Position numbers and translations under genes: made by a program | The notes under the pieces: model-generated | The model's input: the letters and a program-made list of their open reading frames with translations, nothing else | The model's database searches: none | What the model was told of the DNA's origin: nothing | NCBI RefSeq assembly: GCF_000801105.2 | Contig: NC_079517.1 | Location: 8,742,001-8,806,000 of the forward strand | DNA length: 64,000 nt | From: Raphanus sativus | Lineage: Eukaryota > Streptophyta > Magnoliopsida > Brassicales > Brassicaceae | Reading direction: 5' to 3' | In this document: piece by piece, positions 23,460 to 37,398 of the stretch | Layout of the letters: each line of letters starts with the position of its first letter | How positions within the stretch are numbered: position 1 is the first letter of the stretch

Positions 23460-26024
23460 GTAATGAGATTTGATGTTATTTTGACGTAGTTCGGCTCGGT
23501 TAAATTTGTCCGGGTTCAGTTATATATGTTATAGATTTACAAATCTTGATAGGAAAAATAATTGGAATCTGTTTTGCAATATTTTTTTGGCTAATCAAAA
23601 TATATCCATTCATAAGTTTTAATCTTTTGGTTTTATTTTGACAACTGGAGCTTTAAATGTTTTTTTTTTAAAATTGGCATGTATTAACGAAGTTAGTAAT
23701 ATTAATTATCCTTGTGAGTTAGACATCTAAAAAAAGCTGTTTACCAAGAAGTTTTGAGTCTTGATCATAGTTGCTTTGGATAAGGATCCACCAAATATGT
23801 AAATTATGTAGGTTCCTCCCTATCATCAAAACTAAAACTTGTGATCTTGAGACTTGAGGTCCATTTTCTGGAAGCTCCTTCAGCACAGTGATAGAGCCAC
23901 ATACATTGCGTTCAAACTAAAATTTTGTAGGATACGGTTTTTTGTTAACTACCATAATATAAAGACTGTATAATTAGTTATACAGATATATAAGATTATT
24001 CTTTCTGATGACTGATGAGTCATTATTATTGCAAGAATATACCAGGAAATTTGTGTAGTGCGTACTAAGATGATTTTAGACCATAGATCTGTAATGAATT
24101 CGAACAATTTGTGGCACCGAGTAAGTACCTCCGTGAAAAGCAATCAACAAGTGGACAGCATTTGATCGCTGTATCTCAAAATAATGTTCTCCAATCATTT
24201 TTCCCACCCTATTTTCTGTTTTATGTCACCCTGTTATTTACTTTCCAGTTCCACAAATGTTATTTAGTCATTATATTAAATCAGTAACGATTTGCACCAG
24301 AAAAGAAAAATAATACATATTTTTGTATTAGAAAAAAAATAAAATAAAAATAACCTAGATATATTGTTTGATGCAGGAGTCATTTTTAGCGATCTACCCC
24401 CAAAATTTTAATTTTACAATAAATACATTATATTGTTGCTTTTGGCTATGAATTAAGGTCTAACTCTAAACTAATTTATCTTAAATTTTCAAGATTTTGT
24501 TCTAGTTATCAACTCAGGTCGCTGTCAAAAATATTTTTTTACGAAGTTTTTGCTGATATTTATCACATATTCCATTTGTTTATTTTTATCCTTCTCTCTT
24601 CTATTTCCATGTATATATGTATCTTTTGACAAAACTACTTTGATGGAATCACATCTAACAGTGGTTGAAACAACTCGCAATTTTTTTTGCAAAAATATAA
24701 GTTGTCAAAAAATTATATACCAAAAAATAAAAGATACGAAAAATGAAATTTGAAAAATCCAAAGTAGACATATAAAAGAGAAAATGATATGTGAAAAAGA
24801 ATGGTGGCTACTTATTTGGAACGGAATCTTCTTCTTTTTCTTTTCCCTAAATGTTTATAGTTTCCATTTGCATCTCTTTTCTTGAGGAGCTAATACAATG
24901 ATGATATGTATATTTTATTGTTTTTACATAAAAGGGCAGTTTTAAAAAGTATATGTACATTTCAACGATCTTTTCTGGAGAAAAAAGATATAGATTAGAT
25001 TTATGCATTGTTTGCAAACCCTTTAAAATGGATGAGTTATTGAATATAATTATCTTATACTCCATCCAAGACATTATTAAAAAGGTTTCTGTAATCAACC
25101 TAAAAGAAGTGACATAAGGAAAATGAATATTTTTGGTATAAATGTTTTTTTTGAGAAAATGAGTTTGTGCAAAGCATAATATCAGAGTTAGCTTTTACTT
25201 TTGTTTTGACATAATAAAGGTCAATATTTGGTGGGAGGACATCAAGAAGTTTTTTGGGCAGATGATTTCTCATGGCGTTGAGGAGCCAAAGTCTATCGTC
25301 TAAGACTTTGAATTATGCCACGGAACATATTTAACATTTTAACCTAAGATTTTCGCAGCTGCAAAATTTACATTTATTGCTTATTTTCAGTGGCATATAT
25401 ATATACTTTGTGATATCATTCTGGATAGTTCTTTTTCATCACTGTACGACAATCTCCACTAGATGATTTGATAATTTATAAAAAATTGGGTTTTAATGTT
25501 CTTTAATGTTTAATTTACTGGTTTATGCTTTAGCAATGTTCCAGATTCAAAAAGAAGTACTGGTTATATGTTTCTTTTCTTTTCTCATGCATTTTAATTA
25601 AAATTCAAATTAAAGTCGAACAGTATACGTTATTTATTAGTTAACAATTTGAAAATATCAAAAAACTAATAAAATAATATATAAATCTCATATAACAATA
25701 ATTTTTTGCCTATAATCAAAAGGAATAATATTATATTAAATATCATAATTATCAACTTGTAAAAAATGCATCTGATATACTCCAAAATTTTTAAACTGAT
25801 ATATATTATACTATATTTCAACTTTTTTAAAGCATAAATATATTAGTTACTCATTGAGTAATATATATATATATATATACACACCATTCAGAAAACTTAT
25901 GCACTTCATTTACCTTCATGTCTTTTTCCTTATTCATTTTCCTTTTAAGTTATCATTTTGATTGGACAAATCTTTTAACTATACTTAAAATATTACAAAT
26001 ATGATGTAGTATTTTCTTAGAAAT

Positions 26025-26072
26025 AAAACACTGTACTAATTCGTTGTCAAAAGAAAACACTGTACTAATTCG
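26025..26072 (+). repeat. Micro-insertion with 19-bp direct repeat
   Basis: AAAACACTGTACTAATTCG (26025-26043) recurs perfectly at 26054-26072. Only TTGTCAAAAG lies between the copies. Confidence 0.75.
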
Positions 26073-26623
26073 AATATAATGTGTATTTGTTGGGTCCACC
26101 TCGTGGTATGTAGGCACATATTACAGAAAGAAACGCACCATCGCCATCTAGCACAGGGAAAATACGTTTCCTCAGATGATTTAAGGTAAATTCACATACT
26201 CAAAATTTTTAATGGGGAAAATTCGATCGAGATAAATTTCAAAGAAGGTAGAATGATGAAAACGACGATCCAATTTTAATTCGTAGGTCCAAAATTTTAT
26301 TAGCTCTGTCGGGTAGCCATGGATATAGATGTTTGATTACCCTTGGCTTTTCCCTACCTATTGAGCCAATAAGTATTCGAAATTCATCAGTTGATACCAT
26401 TGAATCTTGTGGCTCTATAGTAAAGATATACATGGTAATCTATATATCTACATTTAGTGAAATATATATAAATTTTATTTTATTAGATACCACGAAAAGG
26501 AACAATATAAAACTAAAAATAAAAGCCATTTACTTACATTTGTTGTGTATGTTTTATTTTTCTTCAACGCATTGTGCCGTTTAACAGAAAAGTATATATA
26601 AAGGTAAAGATTATAAAAACCAC

Positions 26624-28576
26624 TTAGGTGAAAAGATTATTGTTTATGTCCATTGGTGAAGATGTTTTGTTCAACACAATCTCGAACTCACTTGTCTCGT
26701 TGTCTCCTTCTCCTTCTTCTTCTTCATCTTCGTAGTCATCTTCTTCACTCTCTCCTTCCTCTTCACCTTCTTTGTTACCAGCTCTGTCTCTGTGATCAGT
26801 CTCAAACTCAGTTTGCGTTTCTTGTGGAAGAAGCAACTGTCTCTGTGGTGTCACCATTAAAGGCAACATTGGCAATGCACCACTTTTGTTCCTTTCATTG
26901 TACAAAGCTTCAAGCTGGTGAAAATAAGGGCAAGTCTTGGAATCAAGGGGTCGTTTCTTGTTGCTCTCTTTGACTTTCTTGAAGTATTTGTTAATGTTCT
27001 CCCACTTCTCTTTGCATCGTTTTGCGCTTCTATTGTATCCCAACCTTCTCATCCCTGCAGATATCTCTTCCCATAATGGCCCCTTAGTACCGTTTTCTTG
27101 ATAGTTAGCTTCAAGATTCTTCCTTATCCTTATCAAGGCTTCGACCTCGGTCTTAGGCCATCTTGAAGAACTAGGAGATAATGAATGGTTCCCCATCTTC
27201 ATTGTTGTCTCTAATAGAACTGGCCTTGGCTCTTTACTCTCAAATGTTATTGAATGTTGTTCACTTTGATATTGTTTCCTTTGAGGTACTTTATGATTCT
27301 GCTGCGGTTGCTGCTGTGGTTGTTGTTGTTGTTGTCCTCCAGAGATCTTGTGTAAGAATGATATGATTGCAGCGTCTTTAGCTGCGGCATTAGACCTCTC
27401 ATTGACTAGTGTTTCGTATTCTCTACTGATCCTCGCTACCTCTTGGACTCTCCAAGCTTCCTCTCTTGAAATTCTCTCTTTCTCTCGATTCTCCAAAGAT
27501 TCCAAGAACCTTTTTTGCATCTTCTCTTGTTTCTCCATCAACTCTTTTGTCAACTTGGTAAACAATCCTTTCCAGTATTTCCTCTTCTTTCTCGATCTCT
27601 TTTCTTGATCATCTTCCTCGTCAGATGCAGTAGATGAAGAGGTTGAGCTCGAGAAAAGGTTCAGCGACGAAACATTGTTTACCAAGTCATTCGAAGTTGG
27701 TTTATGACCAGTATCAAGTGTAGTTGTATGGTTGTTGCTATAAAAAGGGAAAGGTGTTGTAGAAGACGGTTGCTTGGTGAGGAAGGTAGGGCTTGTGGCG
27801 ATGGGTTTCACACTAACCTGATGATGCTGTTGATGTTTCAACGGTGAAGAAGTCTTTTCGGTTGATGGAGTGGTAGAGCTGATCCACGGTATCAAAGGAG
27901 TGGTTGCGATCGTGGTCGTGGTCGCTGCAGGAGATTTTGCGGGTTGCGACTCGAAAGCTTCTAACTCTTCGAAGAACCGGTAAGTTTTGCCTTCAGATTT
28001 ACCGGTTCGACCTTCTTTTGTACGTTTGTGGTATTTGTACACGTTCTCGAACTTCTCCTTGCACTTCTTTGCACTTCTCTTGTAACCAAGCTCCATCATT
28101 TTCCTAATTATTTATCAAACGATAGAACACTTAAGAAGCAAAAAAAAAAATATCTTATTTGTTCTAAGATATTTACGATGTAAATTTGTAGAAAGATATA
28201 ATTAGCTAGACGTATAATAAAATTCAAACGAAATTACCATAAAGGAACTGTGAGAGTAGAGTCACCAAAGGAGATTTCAATAGAATTTATTATGTTTTTC
28301 AATAGTAAATACTAAATATGCATGTAACATAAATATATAAGAAAACCTGGAGATTTCTTCCCATAAAGGAGCTTTGAGAGTAGAGTCACGAAAGGATTTA
28401 TCCATCTCCGAACGTATTCTCAAGAGAGCTAAGGTCTCCGGTCTTGGCCACCGGCTTCCTCCTCCTCCACCGCCTACTTCGTTGGTTTCCTCCATCTTCA
28501 TATCTTTCTCCTCCTCGGCTGAACCGCCTACGCCGCCACCGGAGCTATCTAACAGTCCTAAAGAGTTTCCAGACAT
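26624..28576 (-). CDS. GT2: Trihelix transcription factor GT-2
   Basis: Two exons, 28347-28576 and 26624-28103, encode 569 residues; as in DF1 the intron splits the Arg codon AG|G. It starts MSGNSLGLLDSSGGGVGGSA. The first trihelix is at about residues 41-110 (SRWPRPETLALLRIRSEM, then LGYKRSAKKCKEKFENVYKY). The central helix follows (GLFTKLTKELMEKQEKMQKR, ending in AAAKDAAIISFLHKISG). The second trihelix is at about 388-460 (SRWPKTEVEALIRIRKNLEA, then KRCKEKWENINKYFKKVKES). The C-terminus is acidic. The start and first trihelix match Arabidopsis GT2 (At1g76890), a nuclear factor binding GT boxes of light-regulated promoters. Length is close to the Arabidopsis protein (about 575). The intron (28104-28346) holds a copied piece of exon 1, described separately. 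Confidence 0.93.
28232..28276 (-). repeat. Duplicated piece of GT2 exon 1 inside the GT2 intron
   Basis: About 40 bp (e.g. GTGAGAGTAGAGTCACCAAA) match the exon 1 end at about 28357-28400 with roughly five changes. On the minus strand it reads SFGDSTLTVPLW, against SFRDSTLKAPLW in the first trihelix. Confidence 0.8.
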
Positions 28577-29462
28577 ACTTAAAACTTTAGTTTGGATCTC
28601 GTCAATGAAAGTTTGTAAGAGAAGACGAAGGTTGTGGCTGTATTTTCTGTTCTTTTTTCTATTGTGATTTTATCATAGGGGTATTTAATTGGGTGGGATG
28701 GACGATTTATCTAATCTTATAAATATAATACATCTTTTGTACGTGATATTTTTTTGTATATATAATTTTTTCTTCTATTTCACACAAAGAGGAGTGGGAC
28801 TTAAAAGGAGAACTTGTTTCGCTTTCCTTCTGTCTTTTTAAATTTGGGAATCTTCTCATTGCTTACTAGAAAATTTTGGTACCAAAAAATAATTTCATTT
28901 TGTATATTTTATCTCATAAAGGTGTATGGTTCATTGTAACATTTGCTTAATGATTGCTTGGTCAGACTTTTAGACAATTAATTTTTCAGAAACTCTCGAC
29001 ATGGATTGTAGTACCAGACTAGTTAAAAAAGTTCTAAAGTTTGAAGTGAATTATGTATGAACTGCTAAAATGAAATTTGCAAACATCAAAATTATTATCT
29101 AATACTAGAAATAATTGCTCAACATCGATTCACATATTTTTATAATTATATAAAACGTATTTTAACGTGTATGTATAATTGGACGGTATTAAACTACTGT
29201 CCCACTTAGCCACTTGTGACCTGTGAATTTTTCTCTCTGTTTACACATACATTAGAGAAAATTTTATAATTGGTTATTCATGGTAAATAGCTAGATAAAC
29301 AATCAAAATGATGATTCGCTTTGAAATAATATTATAAGATTGTGAGCTGTGGAGAAGCCTAAGAATATTATTACATTAGTGTTTTAAATGATTGATATCA
29401 TAATGGATGCTTTTCGTTTAAATTATTATATAAATGGAAAAAAATAATCAAAGATAATCAGC
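28577..29462. other. 5' flank of GT2
   Basis: Presumed GT2 promoter on the minus strand, with an AT-rich TATA-like stretch near 28717-28730. No other gene is seen. Confidence 0.4.
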
Positions 29463-29480
29463 AAGAACAGCTGCAGATAG

Positions 29481-29720
29481 AACGGACCTTGTGGTCAAGT
29501 GGCAGTGGACGGGTCTGGGACGCTAATACGTTTCAGGTTCGATCCTCATGCTATGCGAAATTAAGTCACATTGTTCTGTTCACCTAACACGGATATGAAT
29601 CCATATTTTAGGACCCATTTGAATGCCCAAGAGAAGGAGTCCATCCGCGGGCTTGCGATTTCCCCGGTGATTAGGTCTGGTTCCAATAGTGATCCGGGTT
29701 TAACTCTTATAAAAAAAAAA
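29481..29720 (+). mobile_element. SINE with perfect 18-bp target-site duplication
   Basis: AAGAACAGCTGCAGATAG flanks it on both sides (29463-29480, 29721-29738). The A box is TGGTCAAGTGGCAGTGG, the B box is GGTTCGATCCT, and the 3' end is CTTAT plus an A-run. The intact flanks suggest a recent insertion. Confidence 0.92.
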
Positions 29721-30716
29721 AAGAACAGCTGCAGATAGAGACGATAGGGATAATATTCGTGTAGCGTGGACCCAGATTAGCTTCTCACCGCCGCTGGATC
29801 AAACCGCAAATTATTCACGTCACCGACTGTAATTTACCTTTTTACCCCCAAATGTTGACCTCTCTTATCTAATCATGCAAGTAGTTTATGTAGACAATAA
29901 ACCCCACGTCATTGTGCACCGTCTATATTTATTATGCTATTTTTTTCTTAAATATAAATGGCGAAACATTGCATTTTTATGAATTTTATGGACGATTTGT
30001 GGTAGAAAAGCGATATGGGTGTAATTAATAAATGTGGAAGTTTTGATGTAACATCAAATTACGGTATTAAATTAGACGTGGAGTTAGATAAATGTCTAAG
30101 TTATAGTATATGGTTATTAGGCGGATATCAACGCATTTATGAGAAAAAGCAAGTAGAGACATGATTTAGTTAGCTTATGACCTACCTTATTTAATGGTAT
30201 TGAAATATCCGGTGCCCAATAATATATTTTTACGTAAATATTTTGTTGTTTCTTCCGCAACCACTGATAATAATTTCACTTTTTAATTCATTTTTGTTCT
30301 TGTATTTTTCATGTCATTCAGTGATGATCAACCTGTTTTAAATCAAACTGAATAATGTAAATATATATATATATATTCTTTTCGGTTCTAAATAAGTGTT
30401 ATTTTGGTATTTTACACACATATTAAGAAATTGACGTAAATATATGTAATTTGTTATTAATTACATTTTTCTGACTAATAGTATTTGAAATAAATAAAAC
30501 TATTTATAAAATAAATGCTGTTTACAAATAATTTTTTAACTGAAAATAAGTATAATTTATATTGAAATTGTAAATTAACATTTTTTTGTATAACATGTAA
30601 AAATGTTAGAATGACATTTATTATGAAACAGATTGATTACATGTTAACCTCCACCATAAATGGAAAAACAATCAACCCTAATTTCCACTTGTCAATTTTA
30701 GGCTGTACACGCTTTT

Positions 30717-30761
30717 ACAGTGAAGAACTTTTTTTTTTTTCTAAAGTACAGTGAAGAACTT
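30717..30761 (-). repeat. Micro-insertion of a poly(T) tail with 14-bp direct repeat
   Basis: ACAGTGAAGAACTT (30717-30730) recurs at 30748-30761. The insert is ten T followed by CTAAAGT. Confidence 0.75.
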
Positions 30762-31688
30762 ACGCAAACGTAATATCTTGAATTATTTCTGCGTTTTCAA
30801 ATTGATTTTTTGGCAAAAATCGACGAACTTACTAAAACTGTGTAACTAACTATTTGTTGGTATTGACAGGCTCGAGATAATTTATGTGTTTTATTTCTAT
30901 ATATATTTCCATCTACTTCATGTTTTTCAGTTTATTCTCAGAAAATATAGTTAGAAGAATTTCTGAAATTCTACATTGCAATTGTGATATCATAGTTTTG
31001 GCATTTGTATAGTTATGGCCGTACTTTTGTATGTATAACCATGAAAACGAAACATTTAGGAAAGCAATCACATTATAGTTATGGAGATGTTTTGTTTAAG
31101 TATAACAAAACATTAATAGGAGAATGGACAATCTTACTGTCAGTTTGTTTGTTGTCCGAAACACCAAACTCACCCTCTTTATTCCGCATTTCCCTCCTCT
31201 CTTTTTTTGTATTTGGTTAATTAATCATTTTATTTACTCATACTAAAATGATTTTATTTCAGAAATTATATTTTATATTCCGATTATTAATTTTCTTTTA
31301 AATCGACAAGGGATAAATAAAATAAAAGCAGTGGTTACAATGAGCTGGATTCAGATGTATTTCCACTACGTATGGCTCTGTAAAGTGAACCCCAACTTGA
31401 TCCCTTTCTACGTATGTATACAATACGCCGATTATACTTTATATATACACAAAAATATAATTGAGAGTACATTGGAAATATAGGAAATTTAACCAACGAG
31501 AGTAGTGAATAATGTGATCGTTATTTTACCGTACGTAAGATACATTATTAACAATAGAAAAATTATATTAGGGTTAACTTTCATGGTATAATATTTCATA
31601 AAATTCATTATATATATCACCGAAATGGGTGATGACTAAGACAAAATTGTTTTCATTAAATATCACCGATCACCTCCTGTTTTTCGAG

Positions 31689-31735
31689 GATGGTACCAAT
31701 AGTTTTTTTTCTGGTAAAAGATGGTACCAATAGTT
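31689..31735 (-). repeat. Micro-insertion of a T-rich tail with 16-bp direct repeat
   Basis: GATGGTACCAATAGTT (31689-31704) recurs perfectly at 31720-31735. The insert is TTTTTTCTGGTAAAA. Confidence 0.75.
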
Positions 31736-34700
31736 CTAATCGTTCCATAAAGACTACGTGTACTCTCCTTTTGCACAATCGATTTGACACAACAAATTAA
31801 GTGTTGCCATTTTCTGCTATCTTTTCGGTATATACATTTTAATTTCTATACGGCAAAGTATTTGTATTATGATCCATTAATGTTTTTTAAAAAGTCTAAT
31901 GTTATAATTTTATAGGATCACCCAAAATCGATACGTTGCGCGGCGATACCAACCTTACGCGCGGAATCATGAGCCGTTAAAATAGTATGACGTGTCATAT
32001 TAAGGACTGTACAATCTGTCTAACTCGTACAATGGTTGATTTAGCCGGCACGTGTAACATTTTCTCGATGCGTTATTTACAACGTAGGATTATTATTCCG
32101 CTTACGTGGAATTCTCAAGCCTTTTTCTTCCGTCCGAAATGAATTACCTTTTTTTCCCAACAAACCATGTGAGAGCAACAAAAAGAATTTTTTTTTAAAA
32201 TTCTTAATATAGCGAAACCACTTTTTCCATTTGGCAATTATATAACGTCGAGAAAATAATTCCGTGGCTCCTGGATAATTAGCTATATATATATATATAT
32301 ATATTTGTACAGAAAATAACTCCAGTGATGATTAGTTTGGTTTCATTTTTCATTTATATATAAGTTGGTAACAAATACTTTTCTTTTTAGATTACCAAAA
32401 AGAAAAAAAATTTACTTTTTTTACTATGAATATTCAAGTCCTAAAGTTTGTAAAAAAAAAGAATTGTACAATATTTATATATTAAGATGGTCAACCTCAT
32501 TTGTCATGCAATATGCCAAGTTCGTTACCATCCATCGTTATCAGCCAGATCATTGTCAATTATAATAATTGGAATAATTGACATATTTTGATCTTACCGT
32601 AACCTTGCTTGGCTTGACCCAAATAAAAAACGTAAGCTACAATAGCAAAAAAAATATTAGAGGGACCCATTGTTATTTTTATTGATTTTCTTATAGATAG
32701 CACTTTAATTTACCATGTCATTCTTTTCTTAGGTCAATTATCCTGAACATCTGGCACTTGTAGTTAGTTGTACATATGTTCCCACTACGTTTGCTGGGTA
32801 TAACATAGGCCAGGAGAATGGTTTTAAGTTTTGGGCCTTCACATATCAAAAAGCTTTGAGATTGGGGCCTAAAACGCTACTTTCGATTCTATTTCAAATA
32901 TACCTATGTACTTCAAAAATATTGTGAGATGAGGGCCTTATTGATGCGTGATGGGCTATCTAATTTCCGAATTCGATTTGACTTTTTTGCTTAATTTTAT
33001 GGTTTTTTTTTTATGAAATTTCGAAAACAAACTGAAGCTAGTTCCACTCGAAATTGTTCAAGTTTTTGTTTATGGGTTTTGGTTACTTTTCCACATAATT
33101 TAAAATAACTTACATAAATTGAACAGAAAACAAATAGTAAAGTTGATACTTAAATGGCAAACAACGAAACTGTAGATACATGTCATCATCACGTGTAATA
33201 GCAAAGTCGAGAACATCAACTACAAATAAAATGATGCCAAAAACGACTTTGAAATGAAACCATGTAAAGAAACAAAATGACAAATACAATTGTGAACAAA
33301 ACAGTAACGCGTTAAATAGGACGGCAAAAGAGCTAATTATGTCTTAATCGATTATATAACCTACTTTAGATTGCAAGAAGAAAAAAAAGATCAGATCATT
33401 TTTAGTAAGACAATACAAGATAGTTAGTAATTTACTTTAGTTATACTCAACATGGTCTATGGATGTCTTTTTTTTCTTGGGAAATTTGCTAGAGTGTCCA
33501 GCGTCCCTTTATATCTCGAACAAGAAAATAATAAAATCGTGGCTAAGATATCAAGCTCATAAGTCATAATCATTAGAGATTTGTTAATAGGGATGAAAAT
33601 AAGAGAGCAAAAGTAAAATCCCTTATATATTATTTTAGGAGCATTAGAAATAAATAACCTTTAGTTCATGTGTGATTTACAATAGTGTCATTTCCTATGT
33701 GTCATCACCACATATTTTCTCACAACATATTTTAAAAGACCCTTAGTTAACTAGAGTAATTACAATAGATGCCATTGGTCATTAAATTATAACTTAACTA
33801 ATATAGTCTAAGCTTTTTCCTAATTGACTAACCTAAGAAATAATACCTACAATTAATATTTTCCCATTATTATTTACCATGTGCTACTACTGATTATTAA
33901 TCAAATGCATTCGATTTACTCATCCGAAAATCACAGAGATTTTAATCGTATATTATATGTTTCATAATTATTTAAAATACTATGGTATCTATCCTACACT
34001 TTGTTTCATACGGACGAATTATATGGACATTTTGGACGAATTATCTTAACATTTTGTTTCACCCGTATCTATCTAGCATCATTATTTTTTCATGTAATAT
34101 TTTTTTTCATGTGATATTTTCATATATTGGTAAATTACATGTAGTACTCAATATACTAATTCCTAAATCACAGATATTTGAGAGATATTATCTAATATCT
34201 TAAAAAAACTGCTAAATACTTCCTAAATAAAATGTTTTATCTTTTTGTAACATACGCATTACCTTAATATAAATAAAATTTGGTTTTTTATACGTATTAC
34301 ACGCATTCTAGACTTTGTTTAGGATTTATCTTTAAAAAACTGCTAAATACCAATTTCATATATTATTTTATCTTTCCTAAATAAAATGACGACTCTTTTT
34401 TGCGAAATACTAATTTCATGTATTATTTGAGAGATATTATCAAATATAAATTATAATCAAACGAGTTGTTTGCTAAATAAAAGTTGGTTTATCTTTAAAA
34501 AACAGTTTCCTAGATAAAATGTTTAATCTTTTTTGTAACATATGTATTATCATATGTATTACCCGTATCCTAGACTTTGTATAGGGTTTATCTTTACGAA
34601 ACTGCTAAATACTAATTTCATGTATTATTTTATATTTCCTAAATTTTATGTTTTATCTTTTTTTGGTAACTTAAAATCATAATATAAAATCATTATAAAT

Positions 34701-35941
34701 CTTAATGGCTTCATATCATCAAATCAAATCATCCATTGAAAAACTTTAATAAGAGATATTATCAAATCAAATTATCAATATGAATTCTCTATCACGAGTT
34801 ACTTGCGTGACAACCCACATGATTTATACAATCTTCCTACGCTAATTATGTCATTTTTAAGCTTAATCATGTCTTTGATTCGGCTGTAATAAATAAAAGA
34901 TTTTCAATCTTTTGTCAATCACGTAGGAAGATTGCTGATTTGTATTCTCCTCAATTTAACACAAAGTATGACTGTAAATACGGTTATGACTATATATTTT
35001 TATAGGGGAAATTTCACATATACACTTTTCTTGGTACCACAATTCAATTATACCACTAATCAGATGACATTTTCAAAAATACCACATTCATTAATAGGTA
35101 AAAGACTAAATTAGCCTTACCTTATTTTCTCTAACCATCGTCTTCTCTCTCATGAGTATCCGTCGGCGACGAGATCGAGTGTCTTATTTCTCACAATTAG
35201 CTCCTCGCGTAATCATCCGGCGATGAAATCGTCTCTCTCTCACGTAGCCAGCAACTCAATCACGTCTGTTCGGGAGAATTGAGATTCAAAGCCTCAAACA
35301 TGTCAGCTCCTCTACAAGATTCCCAGTCTGTATATTTCTAATTGTGTATTTTTATTGTTTGTTTCAAGTAATTTTTTTTTTATTTTGGTCTTTATGTTAT
35401 AAGAAAATCAAAGAAAGTTGGTTTACACTTGTATTTGAACAGATCGATCTAAGAGAAAGAGTTTCTATAATGAACATTGAGTTTTTGAAAAATTATAACC
35501 CCTTATAAATCTGGGTTTCTAGTAATTTTTGGATTTGATTCCTTTTGTTCTCCAAAATCAAAGAAGGTTGATATAGGCTTGTCATTTGAATAGTTCTGGT
35601 TAAAAGAAAGTTTTTTTCCAATGGTGGACACTGCATTTTTAGAAATTATAACCCCTTATAAATCAAGGTCATATGTATTGGTATGTGTATGTTTGTGTAT
35701 ACTCTTCTTTGTATAAAGCTTTGTAAATTTGAAGTGCTTATGGATATGTCGCTTTATTTGTATGTTTGGGTAGGTGCTGTGTAAGAATACTATGGTATAG
35801 TGATGTCTTAAGTTACTAATAAATAAAAGAATCTTTGGTTGTATGCATATAGTTTTGGTTTATCAATAGATACCATTGTCAGGTTCTTGAAACTTAAAAG
35901 CTTACTTTTCTTTTGTTCCTTGGTTGATTTGTTATGATGAC

Positions 35942-36220
35942 GAAGAACCTGCTTGTTGCGCTCATCACATATGTCAAACCTGAAAAGCTATGAGATGTAA
36001 TGTCAGGATATGGATGCTAAGACTTTCTTCTATCTGCATCAATCCAGTTAATCAACGATCAAAATGTTGTAAGCTTTTCACACTTGCATTTCTTTTTTGT
36101 TAATGGTTTCTTTGCTACAGGTTCTTTGTGCTTCAAATGACGACCACTCAGTGGTGGAACCATTGTCACCACCTGCTGGAGCTAAACCAGGAGAGTTTGT
36201 TTCATTTTCAGGGCATATAA
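35942..36220 (+). pseudogene. Captured fragment of an EMAPII/Arc1p-type tRNA-binding-domain gene
   Basis: At 35944-35991 the frame reads LLVALITYVKPEKL, then a stop where Arg is expected, then DVMSG. After an intron-like gap ending TTTGCTACAG, 36121 onwards reads VLCASNDDHSVVEPLSPPAG, then AKPGEFVSFSG. In the C-terminal OB-fold of plant tRNA-binding-domain proteins the order is NLKPxxMRxVxSxxMVLCAS followed by VEPLxPPxGAxPGERVxFSG. The order and retained splice site argue for genomic capture rather than retroposition. A stop and an altered exon end show it is not functional. Confidence 0.65.
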
Positions 36221-36309
36221 TATAATGTAAATTGGTTTAACACCAAACCCCTTTTGATTGCTTTGGGTACATGCTTTGTAACATCACTTACTTAAGAACC
36301 CTTGTCTTA

Positions 36310-37150
36310 ATATTTATATAGAGTCGAAGGAAAGCCAGAAGAACCCTTACTTTCTAAATGTTTATAACTAATTTATAAACCTTTATAAAATGATTTATAA
36401 ATGATTATAACTGAATTCTAAACTCTAATAAATGATTTATAAATATTTATGAACTCTTATACATGATTTAGAAGTCTTTAAAATATTAATATAACCTTAT
36501 AAAAATAACTTATAAACTTATAAAAATATTAATGTAACAAAAATGTGAACTCTCAATTAGGCACTCTCTAATGTCAGAAAGTCAAATACTACAAATCTAA
36601 CCTCTGATCTCACAACAAGAATATCTTGAAACTGCTTTATAGCTTCCATAAGTTTTGTTTTCAAGTCATCACAAAATGTTTAAAATGTTTATAATGGTTT
36701 ATAAGAATATATAAAGGGTTTAAAAAATCACTTACAGGTGTTTATAAATATTTTATACAGAATTTATAAGGGTTTATAAAGTTTATAAAGGGTTTATATA
36801 AGTTTATATAAGATTTGTAAGGATTTATAAAAGATTTTAATAGGTTTTGAAGAGTTTATAAAAAAATTATAAAGGTTTCTAAAACCGTATAAATATTTAT
36901 ATAACTATTTATAAAGGTTTATAAAACCATTCATGAACCATTTATAGAGCTTATAAAACCTTGTATCAACCATCTATAAAGTTTATAAAACACATATTAA
37001 TATTTATATAGCTATTTATAAAGGTTTATAAAATTATTTAAAAGGTTTTATAAAACTATTTACAAGAACTTATAAGCTATTTATAAGAGTTTATACATTT
37101 ATTTATAAGTATTCATAAACTAATTTACAAGGTCTATAAATATATTTATA
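36310..37150. repeat. Degenerate TTTATAA-rich repeat tract
   Basis: Dozens of diverged 10-25 bp units built on (G)TTTATAAA / AACTTATAAG occur here, and again at about 37550-37960. Both tracts lie inside the Mutator-like element, on either side of the galacturonosyltransferase fragment. Confidence 0.7.
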
Positions 37151-37398
37151 AGCTTCTCTTGTAACTCAGAGTTCTGAAACCACTCAGTAGTGAGATGAAC
37201 ACCAAGGCAGTAAAGACTCTTGGGCACTTCCTCATAAGCAATCTGAGCATATTTAGCACTCTTCTCAGTAACAGAATTCATATGCCCTTCAAAAGATTGA
37301 ATAGTAGCCTTGAGCCTCATGATCATGGTGGCGCTGTCGTAATGAAGCTGCTGAGCTTGGTAACGCAGCCATGTCGCGGATAATGGGTTCAGAGTCAA
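37120..37398 (-). pseudogene. Captured fragment of a galacturonosyltransferase (GAUT) gene
   Basis: The minus strand encodes LHYDSATMIMRLKATIQSFE, then SVTEKSAKYAQIAYEEVPKS, then LYCLGVHLTTEWFQNSELQE. This is the stem region and start of the GT8 domain of plant GAUT proteins (family pattern EExPKSLYCLGxRLTTEWF). Only about 85 codons are present, without the catalytic DxD region, and a one-residue change (R to H) interrupts the conserved block. The frame is still open, so the capture may be fairly recent. Confidence 0.75.

Larger units (their letters stand above)
21998..26623. other. Long intergenic region between DF1 and GT2
   Basis: No protein or RNA gene is supported. It is AT-rich with an (AT)n run near 25861-25880 and micro-insertions at 23415-23459 and 26025-26072. 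All open frames are short and low in complexity. Confidence 0.4.
29739..34995. other. Gene-free AT-rich region
   Basis: No gene is recognised over 5 kb. It includes (AT)n runs near 30361-30376 and 32284-32304, and the micro-insertions at 30717-30761 and 31689-31735. Between 34200 and 34660 there are repeated variants of AACTGCTAAATACTAATTTC and CCTAAATAAAATG, a degenerate local tandem repeat. Confidence 0.4.
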
